Shown: positions 29,631-39,100 of the stretch, piece by piece
How positions within the stretch are numbered: position 1 is the stretch's first letter
Layout: each line of letters begins with the position of its first letter
IMG/VR virus record: IMGVR_UViG_3300027977_002333
Coordinates: 1 to 43,203 of that record
DNA from: a virus
DNA length: 43,203 nucleotides
Reading direction: 5' to 3' (one strand)
The notes under the pieces: model-generated
The model's input: the letters and a program-made list of their open reading frames with translations, nothing else
What the model was told of the DNA's origin: nothing
Databases searched by the model: none
Made by a program: the position numbers and the translations under genes

Positions 29631-30500
29631 ATGCTCAAATGGCTATATAGCTGTTATAGCATGAGTGATACCATAGAAAAATATAGACCCAGCATCCAAG
29701 ACAGAATCGCAGAAAGAGTGCGTGAAATAGTTGTGCCAATAGAAGACTGGTTGGAACGATTGATCACCATGCCTGATAGATTCAATCCTGAAACATTTGA
29801 ATTGATAGAACATTTCAAAAAAGAAAAAGTGGGTGGAGTACATGCTCGTAAAATAATGGAGATGTATGAAACACAATACAAAGAGTACAAAGATCTGTTG
29901 GAACTGAGAAAGAAAAATTTAAAATTTGCTGACATAGACGAAGAAGGACAAGGTGATTCTGAAGAACGACAACTGCTGGAATCATACGAAGACGTCAGCA
30001 ATGAAGTGATAGAAAAAGGTATCAAAGCTCACGACAACATATTCAAAGCCTGCGATTATATGATAGACATGGCCAATGCCAATCGCAAACCACGCAAAAA
30101 GAAGCCCATCAGCAAAGACAAGTTGGTGGCCAAACTGCAATACTGCAAACAAGACACCAAGTATAATTTAACAAGCATTGATCCCAAAGACATCATCACT
30201 GCTGAACAACTGTGGGTGTTCAACACAAAAACTAGAAAATTGGGCATGTATGTGGCCAGTGTGTTGGATCCTAGGGGTCTTAACAGGGAGGGCACAGGAT
30301 TGATGGTCAAAGGCACTTCCGTACAGGGATTTGATCCAGCCAAAAGCAAGCAAAAGACCCTGAGAAAGCCTGCAGAACAACTGACTGAATTTATGAAGTG
30401 TGGACCTGTGAAATCCAAGACTTTTTTCAGTGAAATTAAGAGCATGGAAATCACACTCACAGGACGCATCAATCCTGACACCATATTATTAAAAGTTTAG
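29631..30500 (+). CDS. Conserved T4-like phage protein of unknown function
   Basis: 289 residues. Mostly helical in the first two thirds, with a basic patch ANRKPRKKKPISKDKL near 160 and a final beta region (LWVFNTKTRKLGMYVASV, SVQGFDPAKSKQKTLRKP). An alternative start is ATG 29661. I believe this type is common to marine T4-like phages. It lies before a structural gene; DNA binding is possible given the charge. Confidence 0.75.
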   Translation: MLKWLYSCYSMSDTIEKYRPSIQDRIAERVREIVVPIEDWLERLITMPDRFNPETFELIEHFKKEKVGGVHARKIMEMYETQYKEYKDLLELRKKNLKFADIDEEGQGDSEERQLLESYEDVSNEVIEKGIKAHDNIFKACDYMIDMANANRKPRKKKPISKDKLVAKLQYCKQDTKYNLTSIDPKDIITAEQLWVFNTKTRKLGMYVASVLDPRGLNREGTGLMVKGTSVQGFDPAKSKQKTLRKPAEQLTEFMKCGPVKSKTFFSEIKSMEITLTGRINPDTILLKV

Positions 30501-30502
30501 AT

Positions 30503-30509
30503 ATAAATA
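30503..30509 (+). promoter_or_regulatory. Perfect T4 late promoter (TATAAATA)
   Basis: TATAAATA at 30502-30509, exact T4 consensus, 5 bp before the ATG at 30515. Confidence 0.8.
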
Positions 30510-30514
30510 GTAGT

Positions 30515-31405
30515 ATGTCAAAATCCATTGAACGCAATATAGCATCAGTTAATAAAGGAGCAGATGAATTCACCACTGGTTTAAAACAGTTGGCACAATC
30601 TGCAGCGGATGCCATCAACAACAAACATATTCAAGAAAAACCCATTGAATTCTTCGGCACAGCAGACAACAGCATTTACAACAAAGGATTACAGTGGACT
30701 GGAGTGGGTCAAACCAAGTATTTTAATTTGCAAGGTAATCCAGACAGAATATGGAGCAATGTAAACATAGATCTTAAATTAGAAAATTCATACATGATAG
30801 ACAACACACCAGTGTTGACCGTGAATGAATTGGGTCGCACAGTGACCAAATCTAATCTGCGTCAAGTGGGCACCCTGAACAACTTGGTGGTGTCTGGCAA
30901 CTTGAATGTGAGTCAATTCATAATATTTGATTCAGGCATGAATAGATTAGGTGTGGGCACAGAAACTCCCAACGCCACATTATCAGTGGCCAGCAACACT
31001 GTGGAGTTCATTGTGCAACCAGGAGTATCCTCAGCAGACATAGGCACTCATACCAACAGCGGATTAAACATCAAGACTGACAGCACAGACAGAATCACCA
31101 TCACTGCCAATGGCAATATCACATTGGGATTGCAAGGCAACACTGAAACCAAGATCAATATGTATGGCAGAGTGGGCATAGGCGTTACCAGTGTGGAATC
31201 AGATGTGAGTTTGAGTACTTCAGGCGCAGTGAAATTTCAAAACAAAAAATTCGAAGTGGGCAGTGCAGCACCAGTGACAGGTTCATACACTGTGGGTGAT
31301 ATCATTTGGAACAGTGCACCATCTTCAGGACAATCTGTAGGCTGGGTGTGTGTGGCCACAGGCAATCCAGGACAGTGGAAATCATTCGGCACCATTTCAA
31401 ACTAA
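30515..31405 (+). CDS. Tail fibre or virion structural protein
   Basis: 296 residues. Ser/Thr/Asn/Gly-rich beta sequence with fibre-like repeats (LNNLVVSGNLNVSQF, NRLGVGTETPNATLSV, ITITANGNITLGLQG, GRVGIGVTSVES). The motif of the end (GWVCVATGNPGQWKSFG) is typical of C-terminal domains of phage fibres. Leaderless under a perfect late promoter. The gene after it is convergent. Confidence 0.82.
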   Translation: MSKSIERNIASVNKGADEFTTGLKQLAQSAADAINNKHIQEKPIEFFGTADNSIYNKGLQWTGVGQTKYFNLQGNPDRIWSNVNIDLKLENSYMIDNTPVLTVNELGRTVTKSNLRQVGTLNNLVVSGNLNVSQFIIFDSGMNRLGVGTETPNATLSVASNTVEFIVQPGVSSADIGTHTNSGLNIKTDSTDRITITANGNITLGLQGNTETKINMYGRVGIGVTSVESDVSLSTSGAVKFQNKKFEVGSAAPVTGSYTVGDIIWNSAPSSGQSVGWVCVATGNPGQWKSFGTISN

Positions 31406-31406
31406 T

Positions 31407-31853
31407 CTAAGTGCTCATCACATCTTTGAGATACTTCTTACTCCAATAGCTGTAATAATTCTTAGATCGCAAAAAATTTCTAGCATTTTCCAATTTGGAT
31501 CTCTTCTGACACAGTATTAAATTGTACAGTCCGTTGTTGGTGCGCACATCTTTGATGTTGGTTTCTGTGTCCCAATGATCTGCAAGAAAAACATATTCTT
31601 TGTGAGTGTCATTCAATTGATCGCACAACTCATACATGTCTTTCTTTTTCATGCGAAATTCTTTAAGATACAACAGCACATCCACAGTGTCCAACAGATG
31701 TTGATCTCGTTCAAACTTTATGGATTTCTTTACCCGATTCAATATCTTATATCTAGCACGGGCAGCATAAGGACACACTGACAAGCCACCCAAATTATCC
31801 TGTGTTTTGCTGAGATGCTGTATCCAGAGTTTGATGTGTGATTGTGCAGACAT
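31407..31853 (-). CDS. Hypothetical minus-strand protein
   Basis: 148 residues from ATG 31853. N-terminal HIKLWIQHLSKTQDNLGGLSVCPYA has a GLSVCPYA segment like that of DUF1415-type proteins, but the rest differs, so this is weak. Basic and helical, no signal peptide. It is divergent from the gene at 31879 with a shared promoter region. Confidence 0.7.
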   Translation of the reverse strand: MSAQSHIKLWIQHLSKTQDNLGGLSVCPYAARARYKILNRVKKSIKFERDQHLLDTVDVLLYLKEFRMKKKDMYELCDQLNDTHKEYVFLADHWDTETNIKDVRTNNGLYNLILCQKRSKLENARNFLRSKNYYSYWSKKYLKDVMST

Positions 31854-31860
31854 ATATGTG

Positions 31861-31867
31861 TATTTAA
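31861..31867 (-). promoter_or_regulatory. Late promoter core, minus strand, shared region
   Basis: TTAAATA on the minus strand, 7 bp before the ATG at 31853; it touches the plus-strand core. Confidence 0.6.
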
Positions 31868-31873
31868 TAAATA
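31867..31873 (+). promoter_or_regulatory. Late promoter core, plus strand, shared region
   Basis: ATAAATA, 5 bp before the ATG at 31879. Confidence 0.6.
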
Positions 31874-31878
31874 TGCAC

Positions 31879-32463
31879 ATGTTTGTAATAGGCAACGGTG
31901 AAAGCAGAAAAAATATCAATCTTGACAGGATCGATCAAATAAAAATAGGCTGCAATGCCATATTCCGTGACTGGCAGATGAATCATCTGATCTGTTGTGA
32001 TCGCAAAATGGTTTTGGAATCCATTGCTGAAACAGATCTGCAAAAGACTACAGTGTACACCAGACCAGAATATATTCACATGCATCCATTATTGAAATCT
32101 CTGCCCACACTGCCTTATGACAGTGAGTTGAGACAGGATCAACCCATGCACTGGGGCAGTGGTCCTTATGCTGTGCTGCTGGCCACTCAATTGAACAGTG
32201 AAAATCACACAATCAATCTGCTGGGATTTGATTTGTATGGCCAGGGAGAACACATCAACAATGTGTACAAAGACTCCTATGGTTACAATCGCAGCAGTGA
32301 ACGTGCAGTGGATCCTCGATATTGGATACATCAGTTGGGCAAAATATTTGAAATTCATACCAAAATGTCTTTTGAAATCTATGTGCCAGATAATTTTATC
32401 AAACCCAAAGATTGGAATCATACCAATTTGGAATATAAGAACTTGACAATGCTGCGGCAATAA
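31879..32463 (+). CDS. Glycan-related/DUF115-like phage protein
   Basis: 194 residues from ATG 31879, set by the 5-bp spacing to the late core (ATG 31873 overlaps it). The start MFVIGNGES...LDRIDQIKIGCNAIFRDW is a Rossmann-type N-terminus of DUF115/sialyltransferase-like proteins that bind a nucleotide sugar or similar. LLGFDLYGQG is a second core motif. A glycosyltransferase lies two genes downstream, so surface sugar modification is possible. The family guess is from memory. Confidence 0.72.
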   Translation: MFVIGNGESRKNINLDRIDQIKIGCNAIFRDWQMNHLICCDRKMVLESIAETDLQKTTVYTRPEYIHMHPLLKSLPTLPYDSELRQDQPMHWGSGPYAVLLATQLNSENHTINLLGFDLYGQGEHINNVYKDSYGYNRSSERAVDPRYWIHQLGKIFEIHTKMSFEIYVPDNFIKPKDWNHTNLEYKNLTMLRQ

Positions 32464-32470
32464 TGTAATA

Positions 32471-32554
32471 ATGTATGATGTTTGCGATATATGTGGATTG
32501 CACACACAGAGGACTTGGTATAATCCCTCTTTAAAAATTCTTCTACCATATTGA
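32471..32554 (+). CDS. Possible 27-residue CxxC micro-protein
   Basis: ATG 32471 to TGA 32554 encodes MYDVCDICGLHTQRTWYNPS and seven more residues, with one CxxC pair resembling half of a zinc ribbon. It fills the gap before the QueD-like gene. There is no clear ribosome binding site, so it may be a remnant. Confidence 0.35.
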   Translation: MYDVCDICGLHTQRTWYNPSLKILLPY

Positions 32555-32564
32555 AAGGTAAAAT

Positions 32565-33089
32565 ATGGTAAAATATTACAGCACAAAAACATACGGCAAC
32601 GACAGAGGTTTGAGTTGTGCTTTTAGACAATGGCGCAGTACTCATTCGCATTGTTCATTATTGCATGGATATTCCATTGGCATCAAACTGATCTTTGAAT
32701 CAGAAACATTGGATGATCGCAACTGGGTCATGGACTTTGGTGGACTCAAAGCATTCAAAGAATGGAGTGAATACATGTTTGATCACACATTATTGATTGC
32801 ACAGGATGATCCACACTTAGATAAGTTTAAAAAATTAGCAGAGTTGGGCACCCACAGTGAAGGAGGAGTTTGTGACATAAGAATTGTGGAAGCAGTGGGC
32901 TGTGAAAAGTTCAGTGAACTGGTGTACAATGAGATGAACAAAATTTTAAATACTTTCAAAGCAGGCAAAACATACAAACTGCCCAACGGCAAAGGATTTG
33001 ATTGCAGATATCCTGTGGGGCAGGGAGTGCGATTGAAATCTGTGGAAGTATTTGAACACGCTGGAAATTCTGCTGTCTACGAAGCCTAA
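32565..33089 (+). CDS. QueD/6-pyruvoyl-tetrahydropterin synthase-like protein
   Basis: 174 residues, start with GAAAGG upstream. The segment CAFRQWRSTHSHCSLLHGYSIGI and WVMDFGGLK...FDHTLLI show the T-fold family that makes 6-carboxy-tetrahydropterin for 7-deazaguanine (queuosine pathway). The usual HGH zinc motif reads HGY, and the usual first His is replaced by the FRQW/HSH arrangement, a variant I believe occurs in phages. The catalytic Cys in HCSLLHG is kept. No queC, queE or folE is in the window. It could serve DNA or tRNA modification. Confidence 0.85.
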   Translation: MVKYYSTKTYGNDRGLSCAFRQWRSTHSHCSLLHGYSIGIKLIFESETLDDRNWVMDFGGLKAFKEWSEYMFDHTLLIAQDDPHLDKFKKLAELGTHSEGGVCDIRIVEAVGCEKFSELVYNEMNKILNTFKAGKTYKLPNGKGFDCRYPVGQGVRLKSVEVFEHAGNSAVYEA

Positions 33090-33096
33090 ATAAATA
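33090..33096 (+). promoter_or_regulatory. Late promoter core (ATAAATA)
   Basis: AATAAATA after the previous stop, 9 bp before the ATG at 33106; a second CTAAATA overlaps it at 33086. Confidence 0.55.
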
Positions 33097-33105
33097 TCCT
33101 GGTAT

Positions 33106-33810
33106 ATGTCCCAACGATATGTGGTGTGCCTCAAACACGGCACCAAATATGATGCTGAATATGTGAATGTGTTGAAAAAAATGACTCAACGCAATCTTAC
33201 CACGCCGCACGAATTTGTGTGTTTCACTGAAGATCCCAGAGGCATCGACGCAGGCATCACCATACTGCCTTTGCCCACCATACCACTCAAAGGCTGGTGG
33301 TTCAAAACCTTGTTGTTCAACCCCAATCTACAGATTCAAGGCACCATACTGTTCATTGATCTGGATGTGATTATTTTCAAAAACATAGACAAACTGTTTG
33401 AATACAAACCAGGAGAGTTCTGTGTGTGCCGTGATTTCAACAGATGTTTCCAACCTGAATGGAAAAAAATAAACAGCAGTGTGGTGCGTTGGGTCACAGG
33501 ACAACATCCGCAACTGTACAACAATTTCGTCAAGGATCCACACACCACCAGCAAGAGATTTCACGGAGATCAGGACTGGTTGTTTGATCAAGTGAAGAAA
33601 CACTATCAGTTTTGGCCTGATGAATGGATACAGAGTTACAAGTGGGAGATGCGTGGTAATCCCAAACTGGTGAGACAAAAATCAGGACAGAAAAATTTCA
33701 CTGCTCCAGGTGAGCCCAAGATAAAACAAGACACTGCTGTGGCTGTGTTTCACGGTGATCCCAATCCTAGAGAATGTGTGGATCCTTGGTGTCAAACCCA
33801 TTGGAAATAG
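33106..33810 (+). CDS. Glycosyltransferase (GT-A fold)
   Basis: 234 residues. A Rossmann-like start (YVVCLKHGTKYDAEYVNVL, FVCFTEDP), WWFKTLLF and the metal-binding DxD in ILFIDLDVII (Asp85, Asp87) mark a GT-A glycosyltransferase of the GT8-like type. Later CVCRDFNRC and FHGDQDWL are substrate-side motifs. It may glycosylate virion proteins, host surface or modified DNA bases. Confidence 0.83.
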   Translation: MSQRYVVCLKHGTKYDAEYVNVLKKMTQRNLTTPHEFVCFTEDPRGIDAGITILPLPTIPLKGWWFKTLLFNPNLQIQGTILFIDLDVIIFKNIDKLFEYKPGEFCVCRDFNRCFQPEWKKINSSVVRWVTGQHPQLYNNFVKDPHTTSKRFHGDQDWLFDQVKKHYQFWPDEWIQSYKWEMRGNPKLVRQKSGQKNFTAPGEPKIKQDTAVAVFHGDPNPRECVDPWCQTHWK

Positions 33811-33824
33811 TGATTGAATTCACA

Positions 33825-33853
33825 TTGACTGCAGTCAAAATATCGCATATACT
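33825..33853 (+). promoter_or_regulatory. Sigma70-like early promoter for uvdE
   Basis: TTGACT, 17 bp, TATACT, then 6 bp to the ATG at 33860. Confidence 0.75.
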
Positions 33854-33859
33854 AATAGC

Positions 33860-34912
33860 ATGATCAAAAGAATAGGTTTCTGCTGTCAATGGTTTCATCA
33901 TGATAGAACTCTTAAAAAGAAACAACTGGAAGAATTAGAACGTCCTTACAATACCAGAGCTACCACAGTGCGTTGGTTAAATGAACACAAGGAACAAGCT
34001 GAAGAAAAACTGGCATTTGTGTTCAAACACAACATTGATGGCATCAAAAATTTAATATTAAAAGTATCTGAACTGCCCGTGAGCAGAAGAATGTGTAGAA
34101 TATCATCACCCATACTGCCAGTGGCCACTGAAAACACTTGGAGATACTATTGGGACAAGCCAGACATAATCAAGTATTGCGAACAACACTTTGCTGAAGC
34201 AGGCGATTTGGCTCGCAAACACAATGTTAAAGTATCTTTCCATCCAGGACAATTCACGGTGTTGGCATCGGATAATCCAGACATAGTGGAAAGAAGCATA
34301 GACGAATTTGAATATCATGTGCGTATGGCGAAGATGATGGGGTTCGGTAAAAAATTTCAAGACGGTTGCAAAATCAATGTACACATATCCGGTCGTCAAG
34401 GACCAGAAGGCATTGTTAAAGCTCTACCTAGATTATCACCCGAAGCACGCAATCTTATCACCATAGAGAACGATGAAATGGGTTGGGGATTGGATGCCAC
34501 ACTTAAATTGGAGAAACATTGTGCTCTTGTATTAGATATACATCATCATTTGATTCGAGACGAAGAATACATACTTTCCAGTGACGACAGGGTAAAGAGA
34601 GTGATAGACAGTTGGAGAGGAGTGCGACCCACTATGCATTATTCTTATTTTAGAGATGAAGCCTTAATGCCAGCATTTGATGAATCCACAGTTCATATGA
34701 TGCACAAAAACATGTTGCCCATCAAAGACATGATCACATTGGGCTGTCAAAAGGTAAAATTAAGATCTCACAGTGATCTGTTTCCCAACAAGGCACAGAA
34801 TGAATGGGCTTTGAGTTTTTTAGAAAACTTTGATATTCAATGCGAATGCAAGAGTAAAAACCTAGGAGCAGAGCAACTTTGGAATCAAGCACAAACACTG
34901 GGTCTGCTGTAA
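33860..34912 (+). CDS. uvdE: UV-damage endonuclease (UvdE/UVDE)
   Basis: 350 residues. Family motifs along a TIM barrel: RIGFCCQWF at the start, VSFHPGQFTVLASDN, KINVHISGRQGP, LITIENDEMGW, CALVLDIHHHLI and the late KLRSHSDLFPN. It nicks DNA 5' to UV photoproducts and abasic sites, helping a phage of sunlit waters survive damage. The promoter predicts a leaderless message. Metal ligands are His and Glu/Asp in these motifs. Confidence 0.93.
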   Translation: MIKRIGFCCQWFHHDRTLKKKQLEELERPYNTRATTVRWLNEHKEQAEEKLAFVFKHNIDGIKNLILKVSELPVSRRMCRISSPILPVATENTWRYYWDKPDIIKYCEQHFAEAGDLARKHNVKVSFHPGQFTVLASDNPDIVERSIDEFEYHVRMAKMMGFGKKFQDGCKINVHISGRQGPEGIVKALPRLSPEARNLITIENDEMGWGLDATLKLEKHCALVLDIHHHLIRDEEYILSSDDRVKRVIDSWRGVRPTMHYSYFRDEALMPAFDESTVHMMHKNMLPIKDMITLGCQKVKLRSHSDLFPNKAQNEWALSFLENFDIQCECKSKNLGAEQLWNQAQTLGLL

Positions 34913-34918
34913 TAAATA
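34912..34918 (+). promoter_or_regulatory. Late promoter core (ATAAATA)
   Basis: AATAAATA overlaps the uvdE stop region; exactly 5 bp to the ATG at 34924. Confidence 0.65.
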
Positions 34919-34923
34919 CAGTC

Positions 34924-35493
34924 ATGCAAGACATCAAACAGTGGATTCAACTATTTGAAGCCAAACAATCACGTGAAAAAACTTTGGTTTTGGAACCATT
35001 GCCTTATGGCATGGGTGATTTGGATCCTGTGTTGAGCCGAGCCAATGTGGAATATCACTATGGTGTGCTGAGCCGAGGATATGTGAACAGATACAATGCA
35101 GGTGAAGGTGATGCAGATTTCAATTATGGTGGTGCTAAATTGCACAATTTATTTTGGGCTCAATTGCAAGCACCCCGAGGCAGCAATCTGCCACAGGGCA
35201 CAATAAAAGAATTCATCAACGAACATCACAAAGATTTAGACAGTTTCAAAGAAACATTACTTTTGACCACTATGAAACTGCAAGGATCTGGCTGGGTGTT
35301 CTTGTCTCGCTCAGGAGAGATCAAAACCACTCCCAATCAAACCTATCGCACAGACATATTGTTGCCCATAGATCTTTGGGAGCATTCATTCATGGACTAT
35401 GTGCCGGCAAAGGATGCCAAGAAACGCTATATTACAAATATTTTTAAAATAATCAATTGGTCAGTGATCAACGATCGTTTGAACACAAAATAA
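34924..35493 (+). CDS. Iron/manganese superoxide dismutase-like protein
   Basis: 189 residues from ATG 34924 (5 bp after a late core; the ATG at 34879 lies inside uvdE). The Fe/Mn-SOD plan is visible: LPYGMGDLDPVLSRANVEYH (His45), KLHNLFWAQL (His74), GSGWVFLSR, and IDLWEHSFMDYV (Asp150, His154), then a helical WSVIND end. All four metal ligands are in place. It would remove superoxide, or be a structural relative. A phage SOD-like gene is unusual. Confidence 0.8.
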   Translation: MQDIKQWIQLFEAKQSREKTLVLEPLPYGMGDLDPVLSRANVEYHYGVLSRGYVNRYNAGEGDADFNYGGAKLHNLFWAQLQAPRGSNLPQGTIKEFINEHHKDLDSFKETLLLTTMKLQGSGWVFLSRSGEIKTTPNQTYRTDILLPIDLWEHSFMDYVPAKDAKKRYITNIFKIINWSVINDRLNTK

Positions 35494-35781
35494 TCACAGT
35501 TTATCTATGGGAGTGTCACTGCTGACATTCATGTCCAGTATTTTGCGTTGGCGCACACCTTGTTTCTGTGCAAAACGTTTGGGGTCACATGCACCACACA
35601 CATGTTTGTAATCATTGCTGATGCGTTTGATGGCTATGCTGCCTTTCTCCCTTTCAAACAGTGCATTGCAACTGTCACACTGGAACCTATAGTAGGTTTT
35701 GTGACGCACACAGGTGTGTTTTGTGCCCAGTTTACTGATGCGTTCAGTGAGACTTTTTTTAACAATTTTTTCTAAAAACAT
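35494..35781 (-). CDS. Zinc-finger-like minus-strand protein
   Basis: 95 residues. Two CxxC pairs (CDSCNALF and CGACDPKRF) with basic flanks form a probable zinc-binding treble or ribbon. Its stop abuts the SOD-like gene stop. A minus late core lies 7 bp before the ATG. Likely nucleic acid-binding; not assigned to a family. Confidence 0.72.
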   Translation of the reverse strand: MFLEKIVKKSLTERISKLGTKHTCVRHKTYYRFQCDSCNALFEREKGSIAIKRISNDYKHVCGACDPKRFAQKQGVRQRKILDMNVSSDTPIDKL

Positions 35782-35788
35782 GCACGTG

Positions 35789-35795
35789 TATTTAC
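35789..35795 (-). promoter_or_regulatory. Late promoter core, minus strand
   Basis: GTAAATA on the minus strand, 7 bp before the ATG at 35781. Confidence 0.6.
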
Positions 35796-35816
35796 ATTAG
35801 GATTTGTGTTTTTTTA

Positions 35817-35823
35817 ATAAATA
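35817..35823 (+). promoter_or_regulatory. Late promoter core (ATAAATA)
   Basis: AATAAATA, 21 bp before the ATG at 35845; divergent from the minus core at 35789. Confidence 0.6.
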
Positions 35824-35844
35824 ATTGAAATAGAACGGAGACAC

Positions 35845-36192
35845 ATGGCTGTAATCACTGTCACTGAAAGAGCAATTGAAAAGATTCGAGAGTTGTGTGA
35901 TCACAACCACAAGTATGCTGTGCGACTCAGCATCAAGGGTGGTGGCTGTGCAGGCTATTCATATGATTGGGGATTTGCTGATCAGTCAGAAATTGCACCC
36001 TCAGACGAGCTGTTAAACTTTGGTGATGGAGCCAAGTTCACCATAGATGCTGCCAGTGTGATGTATATCCTAGGCACTGAGCTGGACTATGTGCATGAAG
36101 TGTTTGGTTCACAATTTCAAATTAAAAATCCCAATGCCAAGAGCGCATGTGGCTGCGGTGAGAGCATCAGTTTTGAAAAGGAGATAGCATAA
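35845..36192 (+). CDS. A-type iron-sulfur carrier (IscA/ErpA/HesB family)
   Basis: 115 residues, family length. The three conserved cysteines are present: Cys35 in GGGCAGYSYDW and Cys102/Cys104 in ACGCGES. A-type carriers receive Fe-S clusters or iron and hand them to target proteins. The start has a GGAG site. It is followed after 3 bp by the giant tail fibre gene, so both are expressed late as one unit. This suggests a link to virion assembly, which is inference. Confidence 0.93.
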   Translation: MAVITVTERAIEKIRELCDHNHKYAVRLSIKGGGCAGYSYDWGFADQSEIAPSDELLNFGDGAKFTIDAASVMYILGTELDYVHEVFGSQFQIKNPNAKSACGCGESISFEKEIA

Positions 36193-36195
36193 CAC

Positions 36196-39100
36196 ATGGC
36201 ATATCAAAATATCAATATTGGAGTGGAAGGCAATGACGGCACAGGTGATAGCATACGTGATGCGTTTAGGAAAGCCAATGAAAACTTCACAGAACTGTAT
36301 GCAGTATTTGGAGCCGGCGGTCAGATAGCATTCACATCGCTCAGTGACACACCTGATGTGTTAGGCATAAGAAACATTCCCATTAGCAACACCACAGGCA
36401 CAGCATTTGAAATGCGTGAGATCACTGGCGGCACAGGAATCTCAGTCAGTTATGCCACACCAGGTGACATTATTATTTCCAACACAGGCAGTGAATTGGT
36501 GGATGATCTTTCACCCACACTGGGAGGACCGTTGAATGCTAATGGATTGCCCATTGGTAATGCAGCAGTCAGCACCCAAGCTGCAATAGATTTCAACAAC
36601 ACTCACGGCACTGCCATAACCATAGACAATTTGGTAATCACCAAAGGATACGCAGATCAAAGATATATCAAACTGGGTGGAGGAGCGTCAGGCGCAGCAG
36701 GTCAGATCAGAGTGAGAAGTGAGCCTGTGGATGCCACAGCCTACACCAAGACCATAGCCAGTTACACAGCAGGCAATGCAGTGGTCACCGCTCACGGTTA
36801 TGACAGCAGTGTGAATGGTTTAGAAGTGATCTACAACACCACTGGCTCAGCAGCTTCAGGATTGGTGAATGGCAGCACATATTACATCAGATATGTGAAT
36901 GATAACCAATTGAGTTTTCACAGCAGTTTTGCTCAAGCCACCAACAACGATGACATCACCAGAATAAAAATCACTGTGGCAGGCGGCACAGGTGTTCAGT
37001 CATTCACAGATGCTGCTTATGATGACACATTGGCAGGATTCTTCCTCAGCGATGAGGCCATGCCAAGAGAATCCATTGTGAGACGTCAAGGAGACACCAT
37101 GACAGGTGCTCTTTATCTCAATGATCATCCAGGAGATTTGTCAGGATTAGGTGCACCCAATGGTGCAGATGATTTGCAAGCTGCCACCAAATTCTATGTG
37201 GACAACACCAGCTACGCTTCCGACACCAATCTATTCGTCAGCACCAAAGGTGATGATAGAATGGATGGAGTACCACCAGACAAGGTAGGCAGATCATTCA
37301 GTTACGCATACAAAACAATCAATGCTGCTTGTGTGAAAGCAGAAGAGATCATGCTGGCCACTCCGGTGGAGCTGGGACCTTACACTCAAACCATCACTTA
37401 TGATGATGGAGCCAGTAATTCCATAGTGGTCACAGAAGGTGTCACCAGCGGCAGCGGTTACAACAATGTGAAATTGTTGATAGACGCCAACAGAACATTC
37501 ATTATCAAACAGATGATAGGTTTTGTGAATGCTACCTATCCCAACTTTACCTATGATGAATTGATTTGTGAAAGAGATTTAGGATATATTTTAGATGGTA
37601 TTGTGATCGATGTGTTGGCAAATCTCAACTCCAATGTGAGAAGTATTCAAGCAGGTATCAGATACTACAGCAATGTGAGTGGTGCCAAGGCCATCAATCA
37701 GCAACTGACTGAAACATTGGCAGGCATCAACTATGCCAAATCAATCACCAACACTGTGCTGCAAAACTTGGCTGTGTCACCCATCTACAACGCTGGCTTC
37801 ACTCAAACATTTGATATGCCCAGCACTGTGAACAACACAGGTAGATCATCAGTGGGAGCAAAATTTGACATCATCACCAACATCATTCAAAACGGTATCA
37901 GCAGTGCTCCGCCAGAAGTGGAAGGCAGCACATACACCATGACCATCAGCAACGGTGGATTTGGCAATGTGGATCAGAACGATCCCAACAATCAAGATTT
38001 GATTCCAGGCAAATTGATCCGAGGCAAGACCACTGGTGCCATAGGTAGAATTGTTTCTGTCGCAGCAGGCGGCGCAGCAGACACAGTGCAAGTGATATTG
38101 ATTGAACCATTGGAGTTTTTGGTGGGTGAAGGTTTGGAATTTTCTTCGCAATTCAAACGCAACAACATCACCATACGAGTGGAGAGCGGTACCTATCTGG
38201 AAGATTTCCCCATCAGAGTGCCAGATGGAATCAGCATCAAAGGTGATGAATTTAGACGAGTGATCATACGACCCAAGAATAGAATTTCACAGTCTCAGTT
38301 TGCCAACACATATTTCTACAGAGATCTAGTGATAGATGGTCTCACAGTGACCACCACCAACTTTGGCAGACATTATCTAGTGAATCCCACTGCATTGGTC
38401 AACACTGGTGCCAGTTATGTGAACGTGGGTGGTTATGACACTCAGGCCTTGACCATATTAAATGCCAAACCCGCCATACAAAATGCTGTGGTGAATTATG
38501 TGAATTCATTGTTGAGTCCCAGCTCGTTGAATGCTGCCAATGAAGCAAGGAATCGCAGAGAGACTGGTACAATTGTGGACGCCATATTTTCAGATTTAAA
38601 AACTGGTGGCAATGAAAAAATATTGGAAGTTCAAGGCAATTTTTATAACTCAGGACTGATTGCTCAAGAACAAGCAGGCATCAGCTACATTGCTACCTAT
38701 ATCAATGCCTCCGTGATTGCATCTGCTTCTGCAACCATTAAAAATATTGTCACTGCACAGATGGCTCGTGTGGTGTATGCATTCAACGGCTCATACAATC
38801 CTCCCAAACACAACAGAAACATGGATGTGTTCCTCATGGGCGAGGCCACCATCATAAGAAATGTATCTGTGCAAGGTCATGGTGGATTCATGTGTGTGTT
38901 GGATCCTGCTTCACAAGTACTTAACAAGTCACCCTACATTCAAACAGCTTCCAGTTTTTCTGCCAGCATCAACACTCAGGCATTCCGAGGTGGTATGTTT
39001 GTGGATGGATCTTCAGGCAACATACCCATCAACATCACTTCAGTGGTGAACCCATTTGAATTGGAAGTGGACAGCAATGCTGGTCAAGGATTATTCATAA

